A DNA stretch of 64,000 nucleotides, taken from assembly GCA_036873755.1 (NCBI GenBank), contig JAVTVY010017344.1, positions 1 through 64,000 on the forward strand, given 5' to 3'. Shown here piece by piece: positions 1-10,923 of this stretch. The position numbers and the translations under genes are program-made. The notes beneath the pieces are model-generated. The model made no database searches. It worked only from the letters and a program-made list of their open reading frames with translations, and was not told the DNA's origin. This DNA comes from Hanleya hanleyi. Taxonomy: Eukaryota; Mollusca; Polyplacophora; Lepidopleurida; Hanleyidae. Position 1 is the first letter of the stretch; the number at the start of each line of letters is the position of its first letter.

Positions 1-127
1 GTCAGAAATTTCTAGCACCCATACTTTGCGTGATATGGTCAATTAATGGAATCTACTGAGACAGCTTGAAAAAGGTGAAGTCCTATTCATTATCGCATAC
101 CTGGTTTACTTTGGTGCTGCTAATGTT

Positions 128-290
128 GTCCAGACCATACTACAAACCGCTCCACGGTAGCCTTCTGGTAGAGCACTTCCATGCATCACAAGTGGCATGT
201 TCCAGGTTTGATTCCGGGCCGAGTCATATCAAAGACTTGAAAATGGAACTTGTATCGTAATCACTTGGAATACAGGAATTGAATAGATCA
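128..290 (+). mobile_element. tRNA-derived SINE head (copy in A1)
   Basis: The stretch carries an RNA polymerase III A-box-like motif, tagccttctggtag (158-171), and a B-box-like motif, ggtttgattcc (205-215), at tRNA-like spacing. It is therefore the 5' head of a tRNA-derived SINE and not a working tRNA; no cloverleaf forms. The head passes into unrelated sequence shared with module B near 296. A typical SINE tail in the same orientation appears only at 2,585-2,665, so the SINE may have been split by a roughly 2.3 kb Penelope-containing insertion, or head and tail may come from different elements. Confidence 0.65.
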
Positions 291-459
291 AATTACAAGC
301 ATCTAGTCCGTCATTCATAATTCAGCCGTCGTCCATTAAAGAATATCCCCGTCCATAATCCAAAGACCTATTCCATATAACAGTATTAGCACCAAATTCA
401 AAGAGACGATCATAGTATTGTCCCGTCAAATTTACGGTAACAGAAAAATGTAACAGAAA

Positions 460-1270
460 AGGTTTGTGAAGTCCAGGATTAACAGTCAAATATTTATTTA
501 CAATACTAAAATCATATACAAATTAAGTAAGGTCAATACAACAAATAAATGTGAAATATAGTCTTACTGTTCAATGCTATACCGGTTCATACTTCACAGT
601 CCGTGTTGACGTGCACAAATCTCTTCACAATCCGTGCCGACGTGCACAAATCACTTTTCTGTATTTTGGTAGTCCAACACTGCTCGGTTGTTTAGAGTCC
701 CAGTGAATGTCCAATTTCCGACAGTTCAATCACGTAAATTAAACAGCAGCCAAAAGTCAATTCACAGGATTATAGCAGTCCGCATAGTATAACGCACCCA
801 CATAAAGCCAGTTTGAATAACCTTCCACATTAACTGAGTGTTACGCTATTTATACTTTATGTGGCATTCTAGTACATTCTACCAAATCAAGAAGCCTCTC
901 GAATATGCATTACATCATCATCTGGCCTAGATACAATTTATAATAATAGAAAGATCGAAGTGATTAACCCACGTAAACAAGCTTGCGTCATATATTCTAG
1001 AAGCATCCCGTCTAATAATAGACTACAATACCATGACAGTATACATAAACATAGGCAGTTTCCTGTAAGAGAGAAGCGGTCACCAGTTTTCAAAGATGCC
1101 AACAAGACGTTCCAAAAATATCAAATCCGTATCGCTGATCAGTATTCTTAATCCCTAATAATCTTAATCTAGAGAATGATGTATCTCAGTCACGCTTTGA
1201 TTGTGACTGTTCATATGAGGATCTTGAAGTACATGGGTTCATACGGCCTCTAGCCCCGGGTTAAGCGGAA
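460..1270 (-). mobile_element. 3' region of Penelope-like element (A1)
   Basis: On the minus strand this lies directly downstream of the decayed RT. It has a clear paralogue in every B module (7,930-8,500 in B1): both share the block around tatttatttacaatactaaa and the tattcactgttcaatgctat-type stretch near 570-590. RT-less 5'-truncated copies are expected for a retroelement, so I read this as the untranslated or extreme C-terminal 3' part of the same Penelope-like family. No GIY-YIG endonuclease motif is recognisable. The element's precise end is not determined. Confidence 0.5.
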
Positions 1271-2483
1271 TCAGACAAGTTACGAAACGTAACGCCATAG
1301 ATCTTGCACGCTACGGTCGTATTTTGCTATCAGCTTGCGATATGTATCGCCAAATTTGAGAAACTTTGAGTGGATGCGCTTGGTGGAATAACCCTATTTT
1401 ATAAGTTTCTGCAACGATTAAAATCGTCACATTTAACACAGGATCTAGCAAATGCTACTAGGCGAGATATATATACGCCATATGCAGGTCCCACTGGGAC
1501 ATTACTGTCCAGAAAGGGATAGTTTACGATGTCGAAATTGTATTCATCTCTTTTGTCATAAAGTCGACGAGAGAGAATGCCCGCTTCATTTTTATAGACG
1601 TGCCTGTAGGGCTATCTGTAGTTTCCTTCAACACCAGTGAAGGTGGATATATATCCTTCACTGCGTCATTTATATAGCGATTATCCACAGCGAGAAGATC
1701 GTCTATATAGCGTTTGGTGAATGAGAAGGATCGGGCTTTGAATGGATCGGTTTTTGAATGCGCCTGCCTATAGTCATATTCATAAGAGAACAGATACAGG
1801 TCAGCCAACAGGGGTGCACAATTAGTACCCATTGGAATACCTATATGCTGCTGATATATTGTTGCCAAATTTTACAAAGATAATCAAGCAACTCTATAAA
1901 CAATGAAACATCCCATGAATGATATCTCTTGTATGTAGTAGAGCTAAAGAATGCTTTATGGCTTCCGATATTAATATATCTACGATCAGTTTTCTTGAAC
2001 ACATACTATTAATGAACTTAGACGGTCAATAAGGTCCTGATGAGGGATTGTTGTATCGAGTCGAGAAATCCCATGTGGATACATGTCTATACGGTATGTG
2101 ACCTTTAGCATCAAGTTCTTCCGTAAGACATTTTGAGTTTTTCAATATCCACATACATTCAACGCCAGAGTTTTTAGAAATAGTGGCGCAATACCTTTCC
2201 CAAAATGCTTTCACCTCCTGAAGTCCTTCGTCAATAGGGTTGAAAGAAGCTTGGTGGTGCAACTTCTAGAACCAGCTATGAATCTAGCTTTGTATGGTGA
2301 TTTACGCATTTTGAGAGTCCAGTATATTTTTGGTATGTCGTTATGATTGGTTGGAAGACAAATACCTCTTTCCCTGAGAAACGTGTTGTGATTGTTAAAT
2401 AAATCATCCAGAGTAAATGCAGTTTGGGAGTAAGTAGACGGATTCGATGATGATATGTTTACACTCAATTCTTTAACCAGCAC
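1270..2483 (-). pseudogene. Decayed Penelope-like reverse transcriptase (A1)
   Basis: Minus-strand remnant of a Penelope-like RT, readable only by changing frame several times. From 2,483 downwards, one frame (2,483-2,211) gives an early RT block with IPKIYWTLKMRKSPYKARFI. A second (2,262-2,026) contains a degraded STWDFSTRY block. A third bridging stretch (about 1,985-1,870) reads KAFFSSTTYKRYHSWDV. A fourth (1,868-1,524) has GIPMGTNCAPLLADLYLFSY followed by the catalytic RYIDDLL motif, with both aspartates present. Weaker matching to the expected C-terminus continues to about 1,270 through stops. GIPMGTNCAP...YIDD is a hallmark of Penelope-like elements as I know them. Stops and frameshifts make it a pseudogene. 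Confidence 0.8.
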
Positions 2484-2584
2484 CTGGTAATATTTACATA
2501 TTTACATATGAATATTATATTATTTGGAGCTTTGTCTGCTAGGACTATGAGTATGACGACAATGACGAATATGACGGTTGGCCC

Positions 2585-2665
2585 GGTGTCAGTGTAATGT
2601 GGCTGGGTCGTTGTGATATGAGTGCAAAATTGATGAAAGCTACGTTAAATCATGCTCACTCGCTC
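2585..2665 (+). mobile_element. SINE 3' tail (A1)
   Basis: The sequence ggtcgttgtgatatgagtgc followed by a tgaaagctacgttaaatc stretch and a ctcactcgctcg tail matches the SINE tails at 11,350 and 60,010 in this window. The block from about 2,635 onward is also present in A3 (from 45,315), where everything upstream back to the SINE head is missing. Confidence 0.5.
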
Positions 2666-2689
2666 GCATATCGCAGGTAGATGGCTGCA

Positions 2690-3060
2690 ATGTTTTAACT
2701 GATTTGAAAAATGAAGATCTCCAGATGCATTGGATATCTCTGCAAATATTTGGAGTCTTTGCAAACATTGAGAGTCTTTGGAACATTAAATAACTTTGAA
2801 AACACTGGGAGTCCTCGGGAACATTGGATGAATTTGGAATCATTTGAAGTCTTTGGGAACATTGGCTAAATTAGATACATTCGCGGTCTTCGGAAATATG
2901 AATGTCGTCAGACACATCGTTGGAAACATTTGCTGTCTTAGGAAACCGTGTGTCGTTGGATGCTGTTTGAGACATACTGGACATCTTTGGAAACATTGCG
3001 TGTCTCTGAAACAATATAGGTGTCTTGGAAATACTGGTTGTCTCAGGACACTGTGTCTAT
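2690..3060 (+). repeat. Degenerate TTTGGAAACATTGG minisatellite (A1)
   Basis: An irregular run of short units built on tttggaaacattgg alternating with gtctt/gtctc blocks. The short reading frame through it (2,844-3,131) only reflects the repeat. Equivalent arrays are at about 30,932-31,302 and 45,400-45,750, the last more diverged. Confidence 0.65.
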
Positions 3061-3874
3061 TAACATTCCTTAATTTGGTGGTTATTGAAGATCGTTGGAA
3101 AAATCGGTGTCAGTATTTATCCACACATTGAGTGTCAATGGATGCAGGCGTATTTGGGATCATTGCGTTTCTTTGGGCACATTTGGTCTGCATTCTTTTG
3201 TCACACCGGTGACTCAATAATTACTGCTGAAAATCAGTGTTCATAAGTAAACACAAACAGGTAAAGCGGAGAAGGGTAAATCACAAAAAGACCTTTAACC
3301 CTTTTTGATGTTCAATACGTATGGCGATATTCAGGCACAATGAAAATATTTGCTGCCTGGCCTCTACGCATTTACATCACTATCTAGCCAAAGGGAAATT
3401 TAAGAATTGTCTTCCTCGATGTTCTCTCCATTCTGTTATAACGCAGAAGAATGAGATATGTTATGTGTTGGGTGTGAGGTAAGTGTGGCTTTTATTTTTC
3501 CTTTCTATTGAATTTTTGTAACGGGAAATAATGCATTAAATACATGTAGCACATCGATTATATGTTAAGAGCTTGCGATGAAGTATTCGGACCATGTGTG
3601 GTCCGTTTAAGGCTATATCTTGGCTGTGCTGCAATTAAAGGTGAAAACCACTCGTATACGTAGATAACTGAGCTAGGGGTTTTACCATTGCAAGTAATTT
3701 CAATGAACGGCTACTGCTGACGTCATGCCCGACATTCATCACGCTTTCATTAAGAACGCGTCAATAATCACAAGAGCTTAGCCTTTGTCACCCAAATCCA
3801 CATATTCGCCATAGTTAAGTCCGACCAAGTAGTCTTGACCAAATCCAAAGCTAAATATTTTCATCACGAAAAAG

Positions 3875-4010
3875 TTGTCCAGGTACCAACAACAATGAGG
3901 CGGGGTTGGGAACACATGGTGTAGGATCTAGCTCAACACCACTGGCCAATATCAACACGAAGGACGGATGTTGGGGACATACGGTGTAGGCTCTAAGTCA
4001 ACACCATTCA
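3875..4010 (-). repeat. Minisatellite units in inverse orientation (left arm)
   Basis: About two degenerate copies of the 44-base minisatellite of 6,314-6,690, here reverse-complemented: ggatgttggggacatacggt mirrors the catatgtccccaacatcc unit. Equivalent short stretches are at about 9,415-9,545, 20,612-20,742, 32,117-32,250, 37,575-37,705, 46,640-46,775 and 52,095-52,225. Confidence 0.6.
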
Positions 4011-5328
4011 TAGGAGTTGTGGTCAACAGCGGATTTAATCTTACTCTAACACAATTTTTCCAGTTGTGTAAGTTGATTGTGACTATTCATTTGAACATTA
4101 TGAAGGTAGCTTGTATTTATTTGTATTCTTTTTTTACCAACTTCGAAAGGACTTTGTTATTGGCCCGCAGACTTTGGGTGACGGTAACTGTGCATGTCAG
4201 GTCACAGACCCCTGTCCAATATGGTCCATGTACACATCGATCCAATTCTATTCTTTTCATCCTGATGTCGGAATTATCTGGATAGGAATCTGTTTGTAAG
4301 TCTGATTTGATACTAATACTGAACGTATTCGATCAGCTCAAACTAAGCTCTCTTGGCCTTAGCCTTTAATAAATGTCACTTATTCGTGCTCGCCGACATT
4401 GTCAAAGATACAACCAATGCTGCTAAAATTACACCGTCTTTCGCAGTGCCAACGAATCTCGTCATGTCCACCCTAGAGTATCGACTGGGAATTAATGCCT
4501 TCTCGGCGGCTCATCTATTGATGATGTTAGTCACTTTAAGCTGTTTCGTCTCGTTTAATGGCTATTTTTGTGCGGGTCAGTGTTAAAAGTCAGTAAATCC
4601 GTCACTATGGAGATTGGTGTGATGGAAAGTGACGATTACTTTAATCTCTAAAGTAAATCAACTAACCTGATGTTTGAAAATTAGACACCGAAATCCCGAT
4701 GGTACTCTCGCCATCAGTCATGCAGACGTAGGCGTAGACCCGCTCTTCAGAAAAGCCCAAGATTAAGAAGTTATTTCCTTCTCGGGGCACCCCAGCATAG
4801 ACGGTCATCTATTTATGATGTTAACGACCATGTCAACTGTTTTAACTGCATCAGAGATACTTTCTTCTCCTACATGGTCTGCCATAATTGTTTTTGGTGA
4901 TAACGAAGAAAACAACAACAACAAAAACTAGACCCTCAAACAGTCAACCCAAATACAACTGATGACATTCGGGTTTAACCATGAACATGTAAACTCGTAA
5001 TGTCGCAACAGCTAGGATCAAAATAACCGAAACAATCTGATGGAAGGAAGGAGGGCCATTTTCTTTTTGCTAGTGTCTGGATAATCTTGAAGACCAGTGG
5101 GAGACTCCGGGTCATGTTTGTAAGACCAATACCCCTCGGTATGTTCATGGCTAACCCGATGTTAAATCATATTCACTCAGTCACTCACCCGAATGCCGCT
5201 ATTTACGTTAATCAGGAACCGCTAATGTTACAATGTGATATTTGGGCTGATTGCATGCAATACGTTTATTCGTTATCACTCAAAATAATAATGGCAGCTC
5301 ATGAAGGAGACAAAACGCAGTTTAGTGG

Positions 5329-5356
5329 GTGTGTGTGTGTGTGTGTGTGTGTGTGT
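5329..5356 (+). repeat. (GT)n microsatellite
   Basis: An uninterrupted GT run just right of the palindrome centre. The same locus in A2/B3 (33,559-33,591) is longer, and in B2 and B4 it is interrupted, so it is a length-variable marker between array copies. Confidence 0.9.
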
Positions 5357-6313
5357 TGTGCCAGATACGAACACTATATAATTTGCGGAGGAGCGGGAAT
5401 CATTTATACACCGGGCATATTAAAACAGACGAGACGGTCGTTATCATCATAAATATATGAGCTTCCATGCTAGGGTGGCATGGTCATTTCGGGAACATCG
5501 GTGATATGATTGCTAGAGTACCATCGACATCGCTGTGTCTAAATTGTCAACACCTGGGGAAGGGGTCTCGAACATGAGGTTAGGTTATTTACTTCAGAAA
5601 TGAAAGTGATCGTCAATTTACACCACGCCAATGCCCAAGGTGACCATAACAAGTACAGTAAACGAGACGTCATTGTCTAGCAAGCAGTTCCTCCTCGGCA
5701 TTGTATCAGGCATCAACACCGCAAATATCTCGAGAGATCTGGCACCATTTGATTACTGGAAATGTTGAAACAGGTTAAATTCGTTAACATTATAAAGAGA
5801 TGAGCCACCGAGAACGCTTTAACGACCAGTCGATACTCCAGGGTGGGCATGGCGAAGAGGCGAAATTCAATGGCAGCGCCTAGGCTCAGATATTTTTATT
5901 TTAGCAAAATTGGTTGTAGCTTTGTAGGCCATGGCGAACGCGAATGAGCGACAGTTATTAAAGACTAAGGCCAAGAGAGCTTAGTTTTAGCTGATCGAAT
6001 CCCTTCAGTATAAGTATCAAATCAGTCTTACAGATTCCTATCCAGATAATTCCGACATCATTATGAAAAGAATTAAATTGATCGATGTGTACATGGACCA
6101 GAGTGGATAGAGGCCTATGACCTGAGATACGGTAGCCTTCATCCTCAAGCATTATGTCTGCAGGCCAGTAATTCAAAATGCCATTAAAAGTCGGTAAACA
6201 AACAAACAGCTATGACAATTACATGAAAAATGTAACACAATCAACGTGCACAGCTGGAAAAATCATATTGGGTGAGATAAAAATCTTGTGTTGAGTTAGT
6301 CTACCCCCCATGA

Positions 6314-6690
6314 CCCCAACATCCTTTATTGGTGTTGATATTAACCAATGGTGTTGAGCTAGAGCCTGCAGCATATGTCCCCAACATCCGTCATTGGTGT
6401 TGGTATTACCTGCAGCATATGCCCCAACATCCGTCATTGGTGTGGTATTACTTGCAGCATATGTCCCCAATATCCGTCATTGGTGTTGGTATTACCTGCA
6501 GCATATGTCCCCAACATCCGTCCTTGGTGTTGGTATTACCTGCAGCATATGTCCCCAACACCAGTCATTGGTGTTGGTATTGACCAATGGTGTACATCCT
6601 ATGTCCCCCGCATCCGTTACAGGTATTGGCCAATTGTGTTGAGTCTACGCCATACATAAATTATGTCCCCAGCGCCCGTCATATTGATAG
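6314..6690 (+). repeat. 44-base minisatellite array (B1)
   Basis: About eight tandem units with a core of ccccaacatccgtcattggt followed by gttggtattacctgcagcat. The central units are nearly identical and the outer ones diverged. Because the unit is not a multiple of three, all three forward frames stay open over several units, which explains overlapping proteins of 80-95 residues there; none is convincing. Located at the outer part of the right palindrome arm. Confidence 0.9.
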
Positions 6691-7929
6691 TCATCGATGT
6701 GACAAAAGAATACAGACCATGTGGATTCCACGCCAAATTTGATAGGAAATTCTCAAGGGAACTCACGTCCTCCCACCAAGTCTAATCCCAGCACTACATG
6801 TATTCGAAGAAACGCAATAATCCCAAAGAGACCCAATGCTTATCATCACACTTAATATGTGAATAATTGTTGACATGGAATTTCTCCAGCGATATTCAAT
6901 GTACATCAAATTAAGTAATGTGACCAAAGATACACATAATGTTCTGATATAATCAGTTAGCAAAGGGGCCGGATTGTTCCAGATACAAGCGTCCATTTGC
7001 GCACACTTCGCCATCCATAAGATTTGTGAATCGTGTGTCGCCATTATTGCGGAGCGATAACCGATACTTTACCGTATACTGTTCGGTCTTCATCCGGCGG
7101 AAAACAGACTCGAGAAATCTGATAAATTACAGGTTTTTCACACTACTTCTGAAACATATATTGTCTGAGCTTACAAAAGATACAGGTATGAATAACTTCC
7201 GTATCATCCAAGAGGTGTTGCAGTTTTGAACAAATAGGACGGCACATAACTCGAAAATGGCGGGTTACATTGGGGTTACGTCGGTAGAGTTTAGCTCATT
7301 GGCTGACGACATCGCGTGGTGTTGATTTATGGGAATTCCCAAATATAGTTGCCGAAAGTAGGCTGAAAATGGATAAACACGATCCCAGGGTCAGTAAGCT
7401 CGCGTAAAGATGACTCAGATGGTTACAGGTTGACAACCGTCTAGTCCGTCATTCGAAATTCAGCCGTCATCCATTGAAAAATTTCCACGTTCATAATCCA
7501 AAGACCTAATTCGAATAGCAGATTCAAAAAAGCAATCAGAATATATCTCTATCTAGCCAAAGAGAAATTTAAGGATTGGCGTGTTGTTTTGTTACTTTAT
7601 GGACTTTCGCTCAATAGAACCGGGTTCTGACATGAATATTGCTTGCATTGATTCTCCTATTCATTGCAGGTTCCATGGAAGCTGCCAAAAATCATTTCTA
7701 TGACGTAACGCTGGCAACTGACTTAACGAAATCAGGAAAACTTGGCTTCATGATCATGGTTCTCAATGCTGGCAGCCTACTGTATTGAAGACAAGCCTGT
7801 TGACCCCTTATTTGTATTAGATTTTCCGATTCAGCGTTGTTTCAGAAAACTATTGAGGCATTTTGGAGAAAATAACATCTCAACTTCTTAGAAAATATTA
7901 ACTCTTTGTTACGTCTAAACGATAATAGG

Positions 7930-8715
7930 AAAAACGCAACAGAAAGCTTTTGTGAAATCAAAGATTAACAATCAAATATTTATTTATAATACTAAAATCG
8001 TATACAATTAAGTAAGGTTAATACAGCAAATAAATGTTAAATAAAGTCTTACTGTTCAATGCTATACCGGTGTATCTGTCAGAGTCCGTACTAACGTGCA
8101 AATCTCTATACAGTCCGTGCCGACGCGCAAAAATCGCGTTCCTGTATTTTGATAGTCCACACCGCTCAGCTGTTGTCCAGTTTCCGTCAGTTCAATCACG
8201 TAGATAACACAGCGGTCATAACACAGGAGTAATCCAACAGGAATATACAATCCAGCAGTCAGTAATCTCAGGCTAAGGTAATATCCAGTAGCACAATCTA
8301 ATGCACTCACATAGAAGCCAACTAGAATCCCTCGACGATCACTAAACGTCGGGCTATTTATACTCTATCGGGCATTCGAGATTATTCTATCAAATCAAGA
8401 AACTTCCACCGGTACAGCAATGACGTATGATTCTAACCCAGATAAGATCACAGCGACTTCTAGAAAGCTCGAAATATTTAACCCACGAACAGTATGTATA
8501 CAAGCGTATAGATGTGCAGATGGCGCTGTGACCCAATTACCATCGTCATACGGTCTCTTCATATTTCGGCCATTTGCAATCATGACAAATTGGGCACGAC
8601 AGCTTCGAGAAAATTCCAGATGGATGACTCACATAATACGTAGCTCTATTATTCTAGAAATGTTCACAGTGTCTAATTTTATACTGCAATACCCTGACAT
8701 CTTTCCATGAAAATA
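7930..8715 (-). mobile_element. 5'-truncated Penelope-like fragment (B1)
   Basis: Paralogous over several hundred bases with 460-1,000 in A1, but no RT block follows. Compared with the C body (27,170-27,320), which has the same flanks (agattttccgatttagcat-type sequence on one side, tcatggaattcccatatata-type on the other), this stretch is an insertion. A minus-strand frame of 82 codons (8,062-8,310) is open here. It differs at several amino acids in B3/B4 and is broken in the A copies, so coding potential is doubtful. Confidence 0.5.
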
Positions 8716-8784
8716 GAGGCATTTTTCATAGAATTCCTATCCAACGCCATATATTAGAGTAGGGTTAAACCAATAGTACCAAAG

Positions 8785-9120
8785 AAATACACACGTACAG
8801 GGATATTTTGTAAACATAGAGGGCGCTGCGGTGCGCCGAGCTCAATGGGGGATTGCTGCATGGTGTTTCGCCAGTTCACATGTTGTGTGCTGAAGTTGTC
8901 CGGGGGTTGACAAGCGACCAGAGACACGGGAATTCGGCAGTAATGTTATGTTTCTTGCACTATAGTTAACCAAGGAAGTATAATGTGTGTTCTGTTGGAA
9001 ATGTGGTGGGTAATGACAAGATGATAGCTTTGTCAGTTAACCCCAATACACACTGCCAGCCAGCATCTTGACGACTTTAAATCCCTCTTAGCAAGGGGGG
9101 GGGGGGGTAACTGTGTATTT
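8785..9120. mobile_element. MITE-like insertion with short TIRs and G13 tract (B1)
   Basis: The ends aaatacacacgtac (8,785-8,798) and gtaactgtgtattt (9,107-9,120) are imperfect inverted repeats. The matching C-body sequence lacks the intervening part. A run of 13 G precedes the right end and is the same length in all four B copies. In B3 and B4 about 34 bases are missing between two gctg repeats (B1 8,859-8,892). No coding capacity seen. Confidence 0.4.
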
Positions 9121-10307
9121 GTTTACATCCCACTTCCAAATATGGTAATACTACACCGATGTATTGCTAGATTATTCAAAATTAAGCCTGGTGACTCCTG
9201 AATTTGATCATTTATTTTGAAGGTTTGCTCTAACCCTCATCGAAATATCAGAAATAGGACATTTTATTTTCAAATTCTCTGGAACCTCCTTAAGTACGTG
9301 AATAATCACAAGAGCTTTGTCACCCAAATCCACATCTTCGCTACAGTTAAGTCCGACAAAGTTAGTCTTGACCAAATCCAACGCTAAATGTTTTCATCAC
9401 GAAAAAGTTGGCCATGTAGCAACAACAATGACGGGTGCTGGGAACACATGGTGTCGGATCTAGCTCAACATCATTAGCCAGTACCAACACCAAGGACGAA
9501 TGTTGGAGACATATGGTGTAGGCTCTAAGTCAACACCATTCATAGGAGTTGTGGCCAACAGCAGATTTAATCTTACTCTAACACCATTTTACAGCTGAAC
9601 AAGTTGATTGTGGTTGTTCATTTGCACACTATGAAGCTAGCTTGTATTTATTTGTATTCCTTTTTAACCAACTTCGAAAGGCACTTTCTCTTATTGACCC
9701 GCAGACATTGCCTGTGGATGACGATTACTGTATATGTCCGGTCAAAGACCTCCATCCATTCTGGTCCATGTAGGGACCTACACATCGGTCCAATTGTATT
9801 CTTTTCATCCTGATGTTGAAATTATCTGGATAGGAATCTGGTTGTAAGTCTGGTTTGATACTAATACTGAACGTATTCGATCAGCTCAAACTAAGCTCTC
9901 TTGGCCTTATCCTTTAATAATTGTCACTTATTCGTGTTCGCCGACATTGTCAAAGATACAACCAATGCTGCTAAAATTACTCCTTCTTCGCAGTGCCAAT
10001 GAGTCTCGTCATGTCCACCCTAGAGTATCGACTGGGAATTAATGCCTTTTCGACGGCTCATCTATTGATAATGTTAGTCACTTTAAGCTGTTTCGTCTCG
10101 TTTACGGGCTATTTTTGTGCGGGTCAGTGTTAAAAGTCAATAAATCCGTCACTATGGAGATTGGTGTGATGGAAAGTGACGATCACTTTAATCTCTTAAG
10201 TAAATCAACTAACCTGATGTTCGAACCCTTCCACGGGTGATGAAAATTTAGACACCGAAATGCCGACGGCACTCTCGCCATCAGTCATGCACACATCATG
10301 TGTTCAA

Positions 10308-10349
10308 GTCCAGGTAATTCCTAAATCCTCGCAGAGGGTTTACCTGGAC
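10308..10349. other. Long hairpin gtccaggta...tacctggac
   Basis: Perfectly paired ends gtccaggta / tacctggac plus an inner aaatcctc / gagggttt stem around a gca loop. Also at 21,505-21,546, 38,467-38,508 and 52,987-53,028. It begins the duplicated 370-base block and may be the end of an unrecognised foldback insertion in the left palindrome arm. Confidence 0.6.
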
Positions 10350-10923
10350 CGTTTTGATGATTCAGATGAGTTCTCGAGTCATTCGTCCATTACACAATCT
10401 CGTACATTTCATCCCCAGCGATTGTTTTGAATTAGCATGTCGGTATCTGAAGCCTGCGGTTTTCGCTTTGACACATGATGTCGATTTCAACCTAACTTCA
10501 AAGATAGTCTGGCCAGCGATGAAATTCAAACCAGTCAAACCCCAAACCTGGTAGCGGGTTGGCATGATGAGCTGCTTCAGCGCACTTAGCGATTGGTTCA
10601 GTTTAATGAAAACCCCTCCAGCTATTTATATCCAGAACTGTTATCGGTACCTAACCAAGCCAGTGTATGTATCGTAACCTATCGATTGATACGCTGGCTC
10701 GCGAGGATGCGAAGAGGGTTACCTGGACCTTTTTGGTGATTCGAATAAGTGCTCGAGTCGTTGCGTCTACAAAATCTTGTACATTTCATTCACTAATTGT
10801 TTTGAATTAGAGCGTCGGTATCCGAGGCCTGCGGTTTTCGCTTTGACACGCGATGTCGATTTCAAAGGTTCCTGCTGCTTCAATGCATTTTGCTGAGAAG
10901 CAACAGGAACTTGATAATGTGAT

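Larger units (their letters stand above)
1..5110 (+). repeat. Array module A, copy 1 (A1)
   Basis: First, left-open copy of module A. It aligns with 28,243-33,340 at an offset of 28,242, falling to 28,230 after a 12-base difference near 4,310 in A1, with long runs of complete identity. In order it holds: a short A-specific lead (1-126); a tRNA-derived SINE head (about 128-290); a segment shared with module B (about 296-400); a Penelope-like 3' region and decayed RT on the minus strand (about 460-2,483); a SINE tail (about 2,585-2,665); a TTTGGAAACATTGG-type minisatellite (about 2,690-3,060); and the left arm of the first large palindrome (about 3,030-4,985). Bases 3,240-3,780 show no recognisable feature beyond a stretch near 3,395 that is also found at 7,540. 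The third copy (A3) lacks about 127-2,634. I see no host gene. Confidence 0.85.
3030..6970. repeat. Large imperfect palindrome P1 (A1/B1)
   Basis: The left arm (about 3,030-4,985) is repeated as its reverse complement in the right arm (about 5,145-6,970), with a non-palindromic centre around 5,000-5,140. Paired landmarks: atgtccaccctagagtatcg (about 4,466) against cgatactccagggtgggcat (about 5,831); the tccaattctattcttttcat block (about 4,241) against atgaaaagaattaaattgat (about 6,062); and, further out, the ccttaatttggtggttattg region (about 3,070) against the caatgtacatcaaattaagt region (about 6,898). Arm divergence is well above the divergence between array copies, so the palindrome is older than the array duplications. 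Homologous palindromes are at about 31,272-35,204 and 45,740-49,690. No transposase frame is visible, so a foldback-type non-autonomous element is only one possible origin. Confidence 0.7.

Noticed and set aside
128..260. Possible tRNA gene
   Set aside because: A- and B-box motifs are present but arms do not pair into a cloverleaf; better explained as a SINE head.
6329..6659. Overlapping forward frames of 80-110 codons with repeated PNIRHWCWYYLQHMSP-like words (also in B2, B3, B4)
   Set aside because: They are translations of the 44-base minisatellite in all frames, with no independent sign of coding.
6314..6690. CRISPR-like array
   Set aside because: Units are directly adjacent with no unique spacers, and the genome is eukaryotic.
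8062..8310. 82-codon minus-strand frame containing TETGQQLSGVDYQNTGTRFL
   Set aside because: Lies in the Penelope-like 3' region; broken in B2 and in A copies, and replacement changes are frequent between B1 and B3. Kept only as part of the element.
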